Below are positions 8,576 to 17,265 of a stretch of DNA of 64,000 nucleotides, in pieces. The stretch's first letter is position 1. Each line of letters begins with the position of its first letter. Below the pieces are notes generated by a model that ran no database searches, was not told where the DNA came from, and saw only the letters and a list, made by a program, of their open reading frames with translations. Location: the NCBI RefSeq assembly GCF_000240165.1, contig NC_017586.1:2542001-2606000 (forward strand), read 5' to 3'. Source of the stretch: Streptantibioticus cattleyicolor NRRL 8057 = DSM 46488. GTDB taxonomy: Bacteria; Actinomycetota; Actinomycetes; Streptomycetales; Streptomycetaceae. The position numbers and the translations under genes were made by a program.

Positions 8576-8620
8576 TTCATACGAGCCAAACCAGCCGTAG
8601 GCCGGTTGTTTCAGTATGAA
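8576..8620 (-). promoter_or_regulatory. 45-bp imperfect palindrome upstream of the purine permease
   Basis: The outer arms TTCATAC (8576-8582) and GTATGAA (8614-8620) are perfect inverted repeats. The inner arms AAACCAGCC and GGCCGGTT flank a GTA centre. In all, 14 of 21 positions per arm match. It lies 45-90 bases before the permease start codon, suiting either a repressor operator or an RNA hairpin in the leader. It does not match the purine riboswitch consensus that I know. Confidence 0.55.
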
Positions 8621-8779
8621 CCGATGAGGGGATTTAGTGCTATCTCCGCGCGTAGACACAACCCCCACGGTCGCCGCGCCCCGGGTGGCGGCGACCGGTG
8701 GCTACGCGGGTTGACCACCGGTCGACGCGTGGAGTCGGGGCGTACGAAGGCGCCCCGCCACGCCCCTTAGGCTGGCCCC

Positions 8780-9034
8780 ATGAAGTCGAAGTGGACGCCT
8801 CAGCACGAGACGCCTGAGCCGTTGGAAGCGAACGATGTCGCGATCGTCACCGGCGGCACGATCGTCTGGTTCGTCCTCTTCCTGGTCCAGCTCCCGTTCT
8901 ACGGGTGGTTCGCGGACCGGGGGCACGCGTGGTGGATCTGGAGTTGCCTGGCGGGGGCGGGGCTCGGGGTGATCGGTATCTGGTACGTACGCCGTCGGCG
9001 CGCCGCGATCCAAAGGCACCGCGACCGCGCGTGA
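8780..9034 (+). CDS. DUF2530 membrane protein
   Basis: An 84-residue protein with two predicted transmembrane helices (about residues 22-42 and 50-68) and a short basic C-terminus RRRRAAIQRHRDR, matching DUF2530. The hydrophilic N-terminus contains ETPEPLEANDV, conserved in the family. Its role is unknown; it is a conserved neighbour of the NCS2 permease in Streptomyces. A TAGGCT at 8768-8773 ends six bases before the ATG, pointing to a leaderless transcript. Repeat copy A begins two bases after its stop codon. Confidence 0.82.
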   Translation: MKSKWTPQHETPEPLEANDVAIVTGGTIVWFVLFLVQLPFYGWFADRGHAWWIWSCLAGAGLGVIGIWYVRRRRAAIQRHRDRA

Positions 9035-9035
9035 G

Positions 9036-9555
9036 GGTTCGCTCGCGCTGGCGGTCAGCCATTACCTCCTCAGGGTGCCCCCGGTCCCGCTCTCGTCGTG
9101 GCTGACGTCACGGATTGTTTCCCCCCGCCCACCCGTGGCTGTACTCGTCTAGCGCGGGATGCGCGCTGTCTGGCTGGGGTCCGGGAGCCCTCCGGGGTGA
9201 CTCCTCGCTCCACGTTTCGTCGTCGGCTCTCCGCCGGTCCGCCGGGGCGCTGCGGGGACACCCCTGCACGCCCCCGTTCTGCTGCGTTCCGCGCTGCGGC
9301 ACGGAGGGGGTGAGAAGGAGATCGGGGTGACCCCAACCTCCTCACTCACCCTCTCCCGTGAAGAGAGGCACCCGCACGACGGCCGGAGGGGGTGTGCCGG
9401 GGGTGTCCCCGCAGCGACCCAGCGGGGCGGGCGCAACCTTGGAGCGAAACCTGGAGCGAGGAGTCACCCCCGGCGCGCCCCCGACCCCGCACCGGCAGTA
9501 GGCGAAGCCACCGTGCCGAACCAGACCAAAACCCCACCCCACCCACCCGGCGGGC
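9036..9555. repeat. Repeat copy A: L-R palindromic element
   Basis: This gene-free stretch is a copy of the dispersed repeat family. The left end at 9036-9065 is the intact 30-bp terminal sequence (begins GGTTCGCTCGCGCTGGCGGT). The L half follows to a nested hairpin near 9305-9355, then the R half in opposite polarity. The shared internal block GGTGTCCCCGCAGCGACC is at about 9401-9419, and its inverse is at about 9245-9263. The right terminal sequence is degraded; homology fades near 9555. No transposase and no convincing coding sequence are present. Confidence 0.85.
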
Positions 9556-9596
9556 GTCGCGGTGCGGGGGTGGACGCGGCGGGGTGAGGATGAGGC

Positions 9597-12065
9597 GTGG
9601 AGCGAGGAGAGACCCCGCGGCGGGGACGGAGCCGGTGCGAAGGCGGCCACGGTGTCGCCGGATCGGGGGAACCGTCAGCCACGGATTCGCCGGCCCGACC
9701 GCGTAGCGAACCGGCAACCACGGAAACCCCGGGGCTGTCTCCGGAGGAGGTGGCCGCACGGGTGGCTCGGGGGGACGTCAACGACGTTCCGGCGAGGTCG
9801 TCGCGGTCGGTGCGGGAGATCGTCCGGGCCAACGTGTTGACCCGGTTCAACGCCATCCTGGGGGTCCTCTTCCTGATCGTGCTGGTGGTCGGGCCGGTGC
9901 AGGACGGTCTGTTCGGCGTCGTGATCGTGGCGAACACCGCCATCGGGATCGTGCAGGAGGTGCGGGCCAAGCGGACGCTGGACGGGCTGGCGGTGGTCGG
10001 GGAGGCGCGGCCGGTGGTGCGGCGGGACGGGGTGGCCCGGCCGGTGGCGGCGTCGGCGATCGTGCTGGACGACGTGATCGAGCTGGGCCCGGGCGACAAG
10101 TGCGTGGTGGACGGACGGGTCACGGCGGCGGACGGGCTGGAGATCGACGAGTCGCTGCTGACCGGCGAGGCTGACCCGGTGCACAAGCGGCCCGGGGACC
10201 CGGTGCTGTCGGGGAGTTTCGTGGTGGCCGGCAGCGGGGCGTTCACCGCGACCCGGGTCGGCCGCGAGGCGTACGCGGCCCAACTGGCCGAGGAGGCGAG
10301 CCGGTTCACCCTGGTGCGCTCCGAACTGCGGTCGGGGATCAGCGAGATCCTGCGGTACGTGACGTGGATGATGGTCCCGGTGGCCGTCGGGCTGGTGGCG
10401 AGCCAGTTGTACGTGCAGCGTCACGACTGGCGGGAGGCGGTGCGCCGGATGGTCGGCGGCATCGTGCCGATGGTGCCGGAGGGCCTGGTGCTGCTGACGT
10501 CGGTGGCGTTCGCCATCGGGGTGGTGCGGCTGGGCCGGCGGCGGTGCCTGGTGCAGGAGCTGCCGGCGATCGAGGGGCTGGCCCGGGTGGACACGGTGTG
10601 CCTGGACAAGACCGGCACGCTGACCGAGGGCGGCATGGCACTCACCGAGGTGCGGACGGTGGACGACGCGGTGGCCGACGCGGACGTACGGGAGGTGCTC
10701 GCGGCGCTGGGCCGGGCCGAGCCGCGGCCCAACGCCAGCCTCCGGGCGATCGTCGACGGGTGCCCGGACGGTTCCGGGCGGCTGCGGCCGGCGGACGCGT
10801 TGCCGTTCTCCTCGGCCCGCAAGTACAGCGGTGCGCGGCTGTCCGGGCCGGACGGCGGGGACGGCGCGACCTGGCTGCTGGGCGCCCCCGACGTCCTGTT
10901 GCCGCCGGGCGATCCCCGGCTCGCCGAGGCCGACGCGCTCGGGGCGCGCGGGCTGCGGGTGCTGCTGCTCGCCCGCAGCGGACGGGCCCCGCACGACCCG
11001 CGGGTGACGCAGGGGGCGCGGCCGGCCGCGTTGGTGGTGCTGGAGCAGCGGCTGCGCGGCGACGCGGCGGAGACGCTCGCGTACTTCGCCCGGCAGCGGG
11101 TCGCCGCCAAGGTGATCTCGGGCGACAACGCGGTCTCCGTGGGCGCCGTCGCCGCCCGGCTGGGGCTGGCGGGGGCCGACGAGCCGGTGGACGCCCGGGG
11201 GTTGCCCGGCACCCCGGACGCGATGGCCCCGGCGGTCGAACGCGGCACGGTCTTCGGCCGGGTCACCCCGCGGCAGAAGCACGACATGGTCACCGCGCTG
11301 CGTTCGCGCGGCCACGTGGTGGCGATGACCGGGGACGGCGTCAACGACGTGCTGGCGCTGAAGGAGGCCGACATCGGGGTGGCGATGGGGTCGGGGAGCG
11401 CGGCGACCCGCGCGGTGGCGCAGATCGTGCTGCTCGACGACGGGTTCTCGGCGCTGCCGTCGGTGGTCGCCGAGGGCCGCCGGGTGATCGGCAACATCAC
11501 CCGGGTCTCCCGGCTGTTCCTCACCAAGACGGTCTACTCGGTGCTGCTGGCGCTGCTGGTGGTGGTCTCGCGGGTGCCGTACCCGTTCCTGCCGCGCCAT
11601 CTGACGCTGCTGAGCACGCTGACGATCGGGGTGCCCTCGTTCTTCCTGGCGCTGGCGCCGGGCGACGAGCGGGCCCGGCCGCGGTTCGTGCGCCGGGTGA
11701 TGCGGTTCGCGCTGCCGGCCGGGGTGGTGGCGGGTGCGGCGGCGTTCGCGTCGTACGTGATGGCGCGGGCGGTCTACGGCGGGGCGGCGGGGACGCGGGA
11801 GGCGCAGACCAGCGCGGCGACGCTGACGCTCTTCGTGGTGTCGATGTGGGTGCTGACGATCGTGGCGCGGCCGTGGACGTGGTGGCGGGTGCTGCTGGTG
11901 GCGGCAATGGCGGCCGGGTTCGTGGTGGTGCTGGCCGTGCCGGTGCTGCAACGGTTCTTCGCGCTGCGGCTGGTGGGGGCCGAGGCGCCGTGGGGCGCGG
12001 CGGGCATCGGCGCGGTGGCGTGCCTGGTGGTCGAGGCGGTGTGGCGGCGGAACGGGGAGGGGTGA
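9597..12065 (+). CDS. ctpE: CtpE-like cation-transporting P-type ATPase
   Basis: This 822-residue membrane ATPase contains the phosphorylation motif DKTGTLT near residue 336, the actuator LTGEAD loop near 190, GDGVND near 579, and the PEGL sequence in the fourth membrane helix (MVPEGLVLLTS). PEGL is the mark of the CtpE subgroup, linked to calcium uptake in mycobacteria. Hydrophobic segments lie near residues 80-125, 255-310 and 640-820. The start is uncertain. The first roughly 45 residues from GTG 9597 are low-complexity and encoded by sequence bordering repeat copy A. The conserved protein begins at about GLSPEEVAARV (near 9735), with a GTG at 9750 too close to its GGAGGAG. Confidence 0.87.
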   Translation: MERGETPRRGRSRCEGGHGVAGSGEPSATDSPARPRSEPATTETPGLSPEEVAARVARGDVNDVPARSSRSVREIVRANVLTRFNAILGVLFLIVLVVGPVQDGLFGVVIVANTAIGIVQEVRAKRTLDGLAVVGEARPVVRRDGVARPVAASAIVLDDVIELGPGDKCVVDGRVTAADGLEIDESLLTGEADPVHKRPGDPVLSGSFVVAGSGAFTATRVGREAYAAQLAEEASRFTLVRSELRSGISEILRYVTWMMVPVAVGLVASQLYVQRHDWREAVRRMVGGIVPMVPEGLVLLTSVAFAIGVVRLGRRRCLVQELPAIEGLARVDTVCLDKTGTLTEGGMALTEVRTVDDAVADADVREVLAALGRAEPRPNASLRAIVDGCPDGSGRLRPADALPFSSARKYSGARLSGPDGGDGATWLLGAPDVLLPPGDPRLAEADALGARGLRVLLLARSGRAPHDPRVTQGARPAALVVLEQRLRGDAAETLAYFARQRVAAKVISGDNAVSVGAVAARLGLAGADEPVDARGLPGTPDAMAPAVERGTVFGRVTPRQKHDMVTALRSRGHVVAMTGDGVNDVLALKEADIGVAMGSGSAATRAVAQIVLLDDGFSALPSVVAEGRRVIGNITRVSRLFLTKTVYSVLLALLVVVSRVPYPFLPRHLTLLSTLTIGVPSFFLALAPGDERARPRFVRRVMRFALPAGVVAGAAAFASYVMARAVYGGAAGTREAQTSAATLTLFVVSMWVLTIVARPWTWWRVLLVAAMAAGFVVVLAVPVLQRFFALRLVGAEAPWGAAGIGAVACLVVEAVWRRNGEG

Positions 12066-12088
12066 CCGGCGTTCCGCCGCCGGACCGG

Positions 12089-15000
12089 TCAGTCGAACCA
12101 GCGGGCGGTGGCCAGTTCCTCGGCGCGGGAGGGGTCCTCCAGCAGCGCGGCCACCTCGAAGCGGCGCTGCCACTCCCCCGCCGCCCAGGCGAGCCCGGCG
12201 GCCACGCCCTCCAGGGTGGCGGCGTGCAGCACGCCGTCGGCGTAGCGCCAGTCGACCTCGACGCCGTCGGCGACGAGCAGTTCCTCGTGCTCGACGTAGG
12301 AGTCCGGTGCGCCCGGCAGCAGTTCGCGTACCTCGGCGGGGACCTCGTGCGGCTCGCCGGCCGAGACGACCGGGGCCGGGACCGCCTCGCCGAGCCTGGG
12401 TACCTGGAACAGCTCGGCCAGTTCGACGGCGTACCCGGGGCCGGCCGGCAGCAGCGCCCGGCCGGCCGCGAGCGGCAGCAGGTCGGGGGCGTCGGCGACC
12501 AGCGCGTCGGCCGCGTCCACCACCCGTACCTCGCCGTCGACCACGGCCCGCAGCCGTTCGGGCAGGGTCACCTCGGCCGGGTCGAGGGCGGCCAGTTCGG
12601 CGTAGAGCGCGCGCAGTTGGGCCGGGGTGACGGGGCGGTCGGGGTCGGCGAGGCGGGTGAGGAGTTCGGCGGCGCCGCCGGGTTCGGCCAGCAGAGCGGG
12701 CACCGAGGTGCGTACCCCGAGGGCGCGCAGCACCTCGTCGTCGACGGAGGCGGTCTCGGCGTCGTCGTACAACCCGGCGAGCAGCGGGTCGCCGCCGGCC
12801 GCGCGCAGGCCCACCGGGCGGCGGCCGTCGAGCACCGGGTGGTCGCGCAGCCACCAGGCCGCGTAGGGGCGGACGTTGCGGGTGGTGCCGTCCGGCAGCA
12901 GTACCCGCACCGGCGCGGTGATCGCCTCGCGCAGCGGCGGCCGCGCGAGCAGGGCGAGCGCGCGCGGCCAGGCGTCGTCGTCCACCAGGTCGAGGTCGCG
13001 GACGGCGACGAGTTCGGTGGCCACCGGCGGTACGTCGGTGGGCGGCAGCTGGTCGAGGACGTCCTCGCACCACACGTCGACGGCGTCGAGCAGGCCGGGG
13101 TCGTCGGGTTCGGCCCAGTCGGTGTCGCGCGGTTCGAGGTCGTCGGGGTCGAGGACGACGTCGGTGGCGCGGACCAGGGCGAAGGTGGCGAGCACGCCGA
13201 CCGCGGTGAGCGGCTGTCCGCCCCAGCGTTCGGCGAGTTCCGGGTCGCAGCAGGCGAGTTCACCGGGACGGATGACCTGCTCGAAGTCGCTTCCGGGGAG
13301 GACGAGTTCGCTGGCCGGGGTGGGTTCGCCCTCGTCGTCGGGGAGGGCGAGGGCGCCGAGCCAGGGTTCCTCGCCGGGGGTGAGGGCGGCGTCGCGGACC
13401 AGGGTGAGGACGAGTTCGGCGAGTTCCTCGGGGTCGAGGGTGGTGCCGTCCTCGTCCCAGATCTCCTGGGCGTCCATGGAGGCGGCGACGGCAGCGCGGA
13501 CCTGCGGGGTGGTGAGCACGGCGCGCGGGGTGGCCGGGGTGGCGCCGAGCTTCTCCAGCAGCGGATGGGCGGCGTCGGGGTGGGCCACCTTCAGGCCGAG
13601 CCGGGCGAGCCCGGGCGGCAGCGGGCCGTCGGCGGTGGGCAGCAGGATGTGCCGGGGGCCGACGACCGTGCGGTTGTCGGTGAGCGGCACGGGCAGGCCG
13701 CTGAGGCGGTCGGGGTCGGTGCCGGCGAGGGCGTCGTAGAGCCGGTGCCACCAGTCGGCGGGGCGTTCGGCGCCGGCCAGCCGGTCCACGATGTCGCCGA
13801 GCGGCACCCTGGCCACCCCGAGGGCACGCAGTTCGGCCCGGCGTTCCAGCCCGGCGGGGAGCAGGGCCGGGAAGACCTCGCTGAGCACGGTGACGGCGGC
13901 GGCGGAGGCGCCCTCGACGAGTTCGGCGCGGTCCGGGCGCAGCGGGCCGCCGTCCTCGTCCTCCTCGGCGGCGGCGCCGGCCCGGGGCAGGAACGCGGTG
14001 CGGGGCAGCTCCTCCAGCACCCGGTGGCGCAGGTCGGCGTCGAGCCGGCCGGCGCCCAGCGGGCCGGGCACCAGGTCGATGACGCCGGTGGTCACCGGGC
14101 GCCAGTCGCGCAGCAGGGTGACGTAGGCGTCGGCGGCGCGGGCGGTGAGGAAGTCGGCGAGCGGCCCGGGGGCGACGTGCCGGCGGGTCGGGTCGAGCGG
14201 GTACGAGGCGATGAGCAGCGCGGGGAGCCCCAGCGGCTCGTCGGTCGGGGTGGGCGCGTGCACCACGGACGCGGTACGGGGACGGGCCGGCGCCCCGTCG
14301 GTGCCGACCGGCACCGCCCAGGTGACCGACCAGCCGGGCCGCAGCCGTTCCTCGACCGGGCGGTCGGCGAGCAGCGCCGGGTCGAGCACGCCGCCGTCGC
14401 CCACCACCCGCCAGCGGGTGAACTGCCCGGCGCTGTCCTCCACCACGACGTCGCCCTCCAGGAGCTGACGCCTCGTCAGAATCCGGACGGTATCGGCGGT
14501 TTCCACCACGACCTCGGCGAGCCCCGGCAGCGTCAGCAGCAGGGCGTCGTCCACCCCGGCGAGGAGCCGGTGCGCGAGATCCTCGGCGGCGCCGTCGCGC
14601 AACGGCAGCACCACGACGGTGTCGTACCCCTCGGGGGCGGCGCCCTCGGCGGGGAACGGCAGGCGCAGCAGCGGTACGTGGCCGTCGCGGCGGCGCAGCT
14701 CGTCGGCGAGCTCGGGGGCGTCGGCCGCGGTCTCCTCGGCCGCCGCCCGCGCCTCCGCCAGCGACCAGCGCACGCCGCCGGTGCGGCCGATGACGGCGGG
14801 TTCGTCGCTGACCGCGAGGACGGCGGAGAAGCCGACGCCGAAGCGGCCGACGGCGGCTTCGGCGGCGTCGTCGCGCTTGGCGGAGGCGCGCAGCGTCGAC
14901 AACGACTCGACGCCCGCGGCGTCCAGCGGGGCGCCGGTGTTGGCGGCGGCGAGGACGCCCTCGCGGAGCGTCAGACGCAGCCGGCCGGTGGTCCCCGCCC

Positions 15001-15205
15001 GCACCGCCGCGTCGGCGGCGTTCTGCGCCAGCTCCACGACGAGCCGGTCCCGGTAACCGCCGAGGGCGAGGTCCTCCTCGGCGTTGGCGTCCTCCCGGAA
15101 CCGCGCCGCCGACGCCTTCCAGGCATCGAGCACCCCCCTGCGCAACCGGCCCGTTGCGAACGGATCCGCCCCGTCCTGCGGCTCCTGAACGATCGGCTTG
15201 CCCAC
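12089..15205 (-). CDS. Large sacsin-like protein with N-terminal HATPase domain
   Basis: A 1038-residue cytoplasmic protein whose N-terminal 200 residues resemble the sacsin/Hsp90-type ATP-binding fold: VELAQNAADAA forms the N-box, and GRFGVGFSAVLAVSD the glycine loop. The remaining 800 residues are Ala/Leu/Asp-rich with no domain I recognise. Homologues are annotated as sacsin N-terminal ATP-binding-like domain proteins in Streptomyces; their function is unknown, possibly chaperone-like. GTG 15205 is chosen because GGAAGGAC lies just upstream. The reading frame continues open upstream into repeat copy B, which should not be counted. It converges on the ATPase gene, 23 bases away. Confidence 0.83.
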   Translation of the reverse strand: MGKPIVQEPQDGADPFATGRLRRGVLDAWKASAARFREDANAEEDLALGGYRDRLVVELAQNAADAAVRAGTTGRLRLTLREGVLAAANTGAPLDAAGVESLSTLRASAKRDDAAEAAVGRFGVGFSAVLAVSDEPAVIGRTGGVRWSLAEARAAAEETAADAPELADELRRRDGHVPLLRLPFPAEGAAPEGYDTVVVLPLRDGAAEDLAHRLLAGVDDALLLTLPGLAEVVVETADTVRILTRRQLLEGDVVVEDSAGQFTRWRVVGDGGVLDPALLADRPVEERLRPGWSVTWAVPVGTDGAPARPRTASVVHAPTPTDEPLGLPALLIASYPLDPTRRHVAPGPLADFLTARAADAYVTLLRDWRPVTTGVIDLVPGPLGAGRLDADLRHRVLEELPRTAFLPRAGAAAEEDEDGGPLRPDRAELVEGASAAAVTVLSEVFPALLPAGLERRAELRALGVARVPLGDIVDRLAGAERPADWWHRLYDALAGTDPDRLSGLPVPLTDNRTVVGPRHILLPTADGPLPPGLARLGLKVAHPDAAHPLLEKLGATPATPRAVLTTPQVRAAVAASMDAQEIWDEDGTTLDPEELAELVLTLVRDAALTPGEEPWLGALALPDDEGEPTPASELVLPGSDFEQVIRPGELACCDPELAERWGGQPLTAVGVLATFALVRATDVVLDPDDLEPRDTDWAEPDDPGLLDAVDVWCEDVLDQLPPTDVPPVATELVAVRDLDLVDDDAWPRALALLARPPLREAITAPVRVLLPDGTTRNVRPYAAWWLRDHPVLDGRRPVGLRAAGGDPLLAGLYDDAETASVDDEVLRALGVRTSVPALLAEPGGAAELLTRLADPDRPVTPAQLRALYAELAALDPAEVTLPERLRAVVDGEVRVVDAADALVADAPDLLPLAAGRALLPAGPGYAVELAELFQVPRLGEAVPAPVVSAGEPHEVPAEVRELLPGAPDSYVEHEELLVADGVEVDWRYADGVLHAATLEGVAAGLAWAAGEWQRRFEVAALLEDPSRAEELATARWFD

Positions 15206-15253
15206 GTCGGTCCTTCCGGGTGGAGACTGTTTTCGGATGAGGCGCATTGTGGC
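15206..15253. promoter_or_regulatory. Short leader of the sacsin-like gene
   Basis: Only 48 bases separate the start codon from repeat copy B. The Shine-Dalgarno GGAAGGAC lies here. The promoter must lie in this gap or inside the repeat. No clear -10 or -35 was recognised. Confidence 0.3.
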
Positions 15254-15952
15254 GGTTCGCTCGCGCCGGCGGTCAACCACGGACTCCTCCGGGTGCGCCC
15301 GTCCCCCTATCGTCGCGGCTGCCACCGGCCATCACGTCCTCGGGGTAACCGCGTTCCCCTTTCATCGCGACTGACGCCGGCCACGACGTCCTCGGGGTGC
15401 GCCCATTTCCGTTTCGTCGTGGCTGAGGTCACAGATTGTTTCCCCCCGCCCACCCGTGGCTGTATTCGCATAGCGCGGGATGCGCACTGTCTTCCTGGGT
15501 TCCCGGGGGCCCTCCGGGGTGACTCCTCGCTCCGCGTATCCCCCACAGTTGCGCTCCGGCTACTGGGTCGCTGCGGGGACACCCCTGCACGCCCCCGTCC
15601 GGTCTCGTTCCGCGCTGCGGCACGGAGGGGGTGAGAAAAAGACCGGGGTGACCCCAACCTCCTTACTCACCCCCACCCGCGAAGAGAGGCACCCGCACGA
15701 CGGCACAAGGGGGTGTGCCGGGGGTGTCCCCGCAGCGACCCAACGGGGCGGGCGCAACCTTGGAACGAAACCTGGAGCGAGGAGTCACCCCGGCGCGCCC
15801 CCGACCCCGCACCGGCAATAGGCGAACCCACCCCGTGCCGAACCAAACCAAAACCCCACCAACCACCCACCGGACAGGGGCGAAGGGGCCACCCCGGAAC
15901 CCCGAACCGGGCGAACCGGCCACCACGTAATGGCTGACCGCCAGCGCGAGCG
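15254..15952. repeat. Repeat copy B: full L-R palindromic element, about 0.7 kb
   Basis: This is the longest copy. The left end (from 15254) is a degraded terminal sequence, then come three tandem versions of a roughly 52-bp subunit recognisable by CTCCTCGGGGTGCGCCC-like sequence (about 15280-15420). The L half then runs to the central hairpin near 15625-15670. The R half runs to the right terminal sequence at 15927-15952, 26 of 30 bases intact. The inverted core blocks are at about 15567-15585 and 15724-15742. The stop codon of the DUF3027 gene lies five bases beyond. Short open frames inside are not conserved as proteins. Confidence 0.87.
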
Positions 15953-15957
15953 CAGAC

Positions 15958-16857
15958 TCAGGAGTGGCCGAACTCTTCCACGGGGGTGGTTTCCTCGACG
16001 GAGCCGCCGGGGCGGTCGGCGTGGAGGTGGAAGGGCTCGATGGTGGCCTCGTCGAGGACGGGCGGCGCCGGACGCGGCGCCTTCGGCATGACGGCCGCCT
16101 CCGAGTGCCCCCCACACCCGTACGCCAGCGAGACCACCCGCCCGTCCGCCGGCGAGAACTCGTTGGCGCAGATACCGAACGCCTGCCGCGGCGAGCCCGC
16201 GACCGGCAGCAGGAACCCGCAGCTCACGCAGTGCGCGGGGGCCGCCTGGGCCATGGCGGTGCGGGGGCCGAACGCCTCTTCCCAGCGGTCGGCGGCGAGC
16301 CCGAGCCCGTACCGGGAGAGCACCCGGGCGCGGCGCAGGCCGAGTTCCTCGGCGAGCGCGGTGAGCGAGCCGCGTCCGGGGGCGGGAGCGGCGGGGGTGG
16401 CGGTGACCTCCGTGTCCTCGGCCTCGGCGAGGTCGGCGGCGAGCACGGAGTTCGGCGGGACCTCCTCGTCGCCGAGCCAGCCGGGCTCCAGGCGCGGGTC
16501 CTCCGCCTCGGTGGGCAGCAGGTCGCCGGGGCCGAGGTCGCCGGGGCGCAGCCGTTCGCTCCACGGCACCCACTCGGGGGCGAGGAGGGCGTCGGCGTCC
16601 GGGAGCAGGACGGTCTCGTCGAGGGTGACGACCTTGGCGCGCGCGGCGCGGGCCACGGTGACCGCCCAGCGCCAGCCGCGGTAGGCGGGGGCGGCACAGG
16701 CGAAGGAGTGCGTGACGACCCGGTCCCCCTCGGCCACGGCACCCAGGTACGCACCGACGGCGTCCGCCCCGGCGATCTCCTCGGCCGCCGCCTGGGCGAG
16801 CGCGACCGCCTCGGCGCACAGGCGGTCCGGTGTCCGGCTTCGCATCGCAGCACTCAC
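15958..16857 (-). CDS. DUF3027 domain protein
   Basis: A 299-residue protein matching DUF3027 of actinobacteria. The N-terminal half holds the family region (AEGDRVVTHSFACAAPAYRGWRWAVT and PEWVPWSERLRPGDLGPGDLL). The C-terminal half has a CVSCGF segment and a second cysteine pair (ICANEF and YGCGGHSE), consistent with a small metal-binding knuckle. The function is unknown. GTG 16857 gives MSAAMRSRTPD; GGAGAG lies about 13 bases upstream, with a perfect 12-bp palindrome between. It is divergent from the MFS gene. Confidence 0.85.
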   Translation of the reverse strand: MSAAMRSRTPDRLCAEAVALAQAAAEEIAGADAVGAYLGAVAEGDRVVTHSFACAAPAYRGWRWAVTVARAARAKVVTLDETVLLPDADALLAPEWVPWSERLRPGDLGPGDLLPTEAEDPRLEPGWLGDEEVPPNSVLAADLAEAEDTEVTATPAAPAPGRGSLTALAEELGLRRARVLSRYGLGLAADRWEEAFGPRTAMAQAAPAHCVSCGFLLPVAGSPRQAFGICANEFSPADGRVVSLAYGCGGHSEAAVMPKAPRPAPPVLDEATIEPFHLHADRPGGSVEETTPVEEFGHS

Positions 16858-17265
16858 AAGAATCGATTCTCTCCTACGCCGTCTCACGACCGCGCCGACC
16901 TGCGGTCGAGCCGGACGGAGCGGACCTGCGGACCGCGTCGACGTCCTGCCCGTTCGTGCTCGGGCGCACCTGGCCTGTTCGTCTCCATTTTGCTGGATCG
17001 GCCGGTAGCGCGCGTCAAGGCACATGCCATGGGGCGGCGCGTGACGCACGCTACCCGTCCGCGCTCCCCTCGGGAAGTCGGGGGTGTGCCCGGCGGGTGC
17101 GGCGCGCCGTACCAGAACCCCTGGGAAACCGGGGTAAACCGGGCGGACGGCTCGGAAAATCCCTTGCGGCGCGGCGGGAAATCACGCCGCCCGGCGTGGC
17201 CCCGTACGAACGCGCGAAGGTTCCCGGCGGAAGCGGGAAGGATGAGTCGCGTGGGAGGCCGTCGG
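16858..17265. promoter_or_regulatory. Divergent intergenic region with 12-bp palindrome AGAATCGATTCT
   Basis: About 400 bases without a gene. AGAATCGATTCT, a perfect palindrome, occupies 16859-16870, inside the leader of the DUF3027 gene between its ribosome binding site and start codon. The remainder is GC-rich and should hold divergent promoters. Nothing else was recognised apart from the GGGAGG before the MFS gene at about 17253-17258. Confidence 0.4.

Noticed and set aside
15429-15623. 64-codon frames beginning MPQRGT in repeat copies A (9108-9302), B (15429-15623), D (36042-36236) and F (51710-51904), all of the same length
   Set aside because: Between copies the DNA is conserved while the reading frame shifts in the middle (WSEESPRRAPG in one copy, GARSHPGGPPG in another, from the same bases). 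The constraint is therefore on DNA or RNA, not protein.
10364-15634. Very long open frame on the plus strand across the ATPase and the sacsin-like gene, and similar long frames such as 9675-13073 minus and 26193-29540 minus
   Set aside because: These are shadow frames from extreme GC bias. They are low in complexity, rich in Arg/Gly/Pro/His, and overlap genes with clear family motifs.
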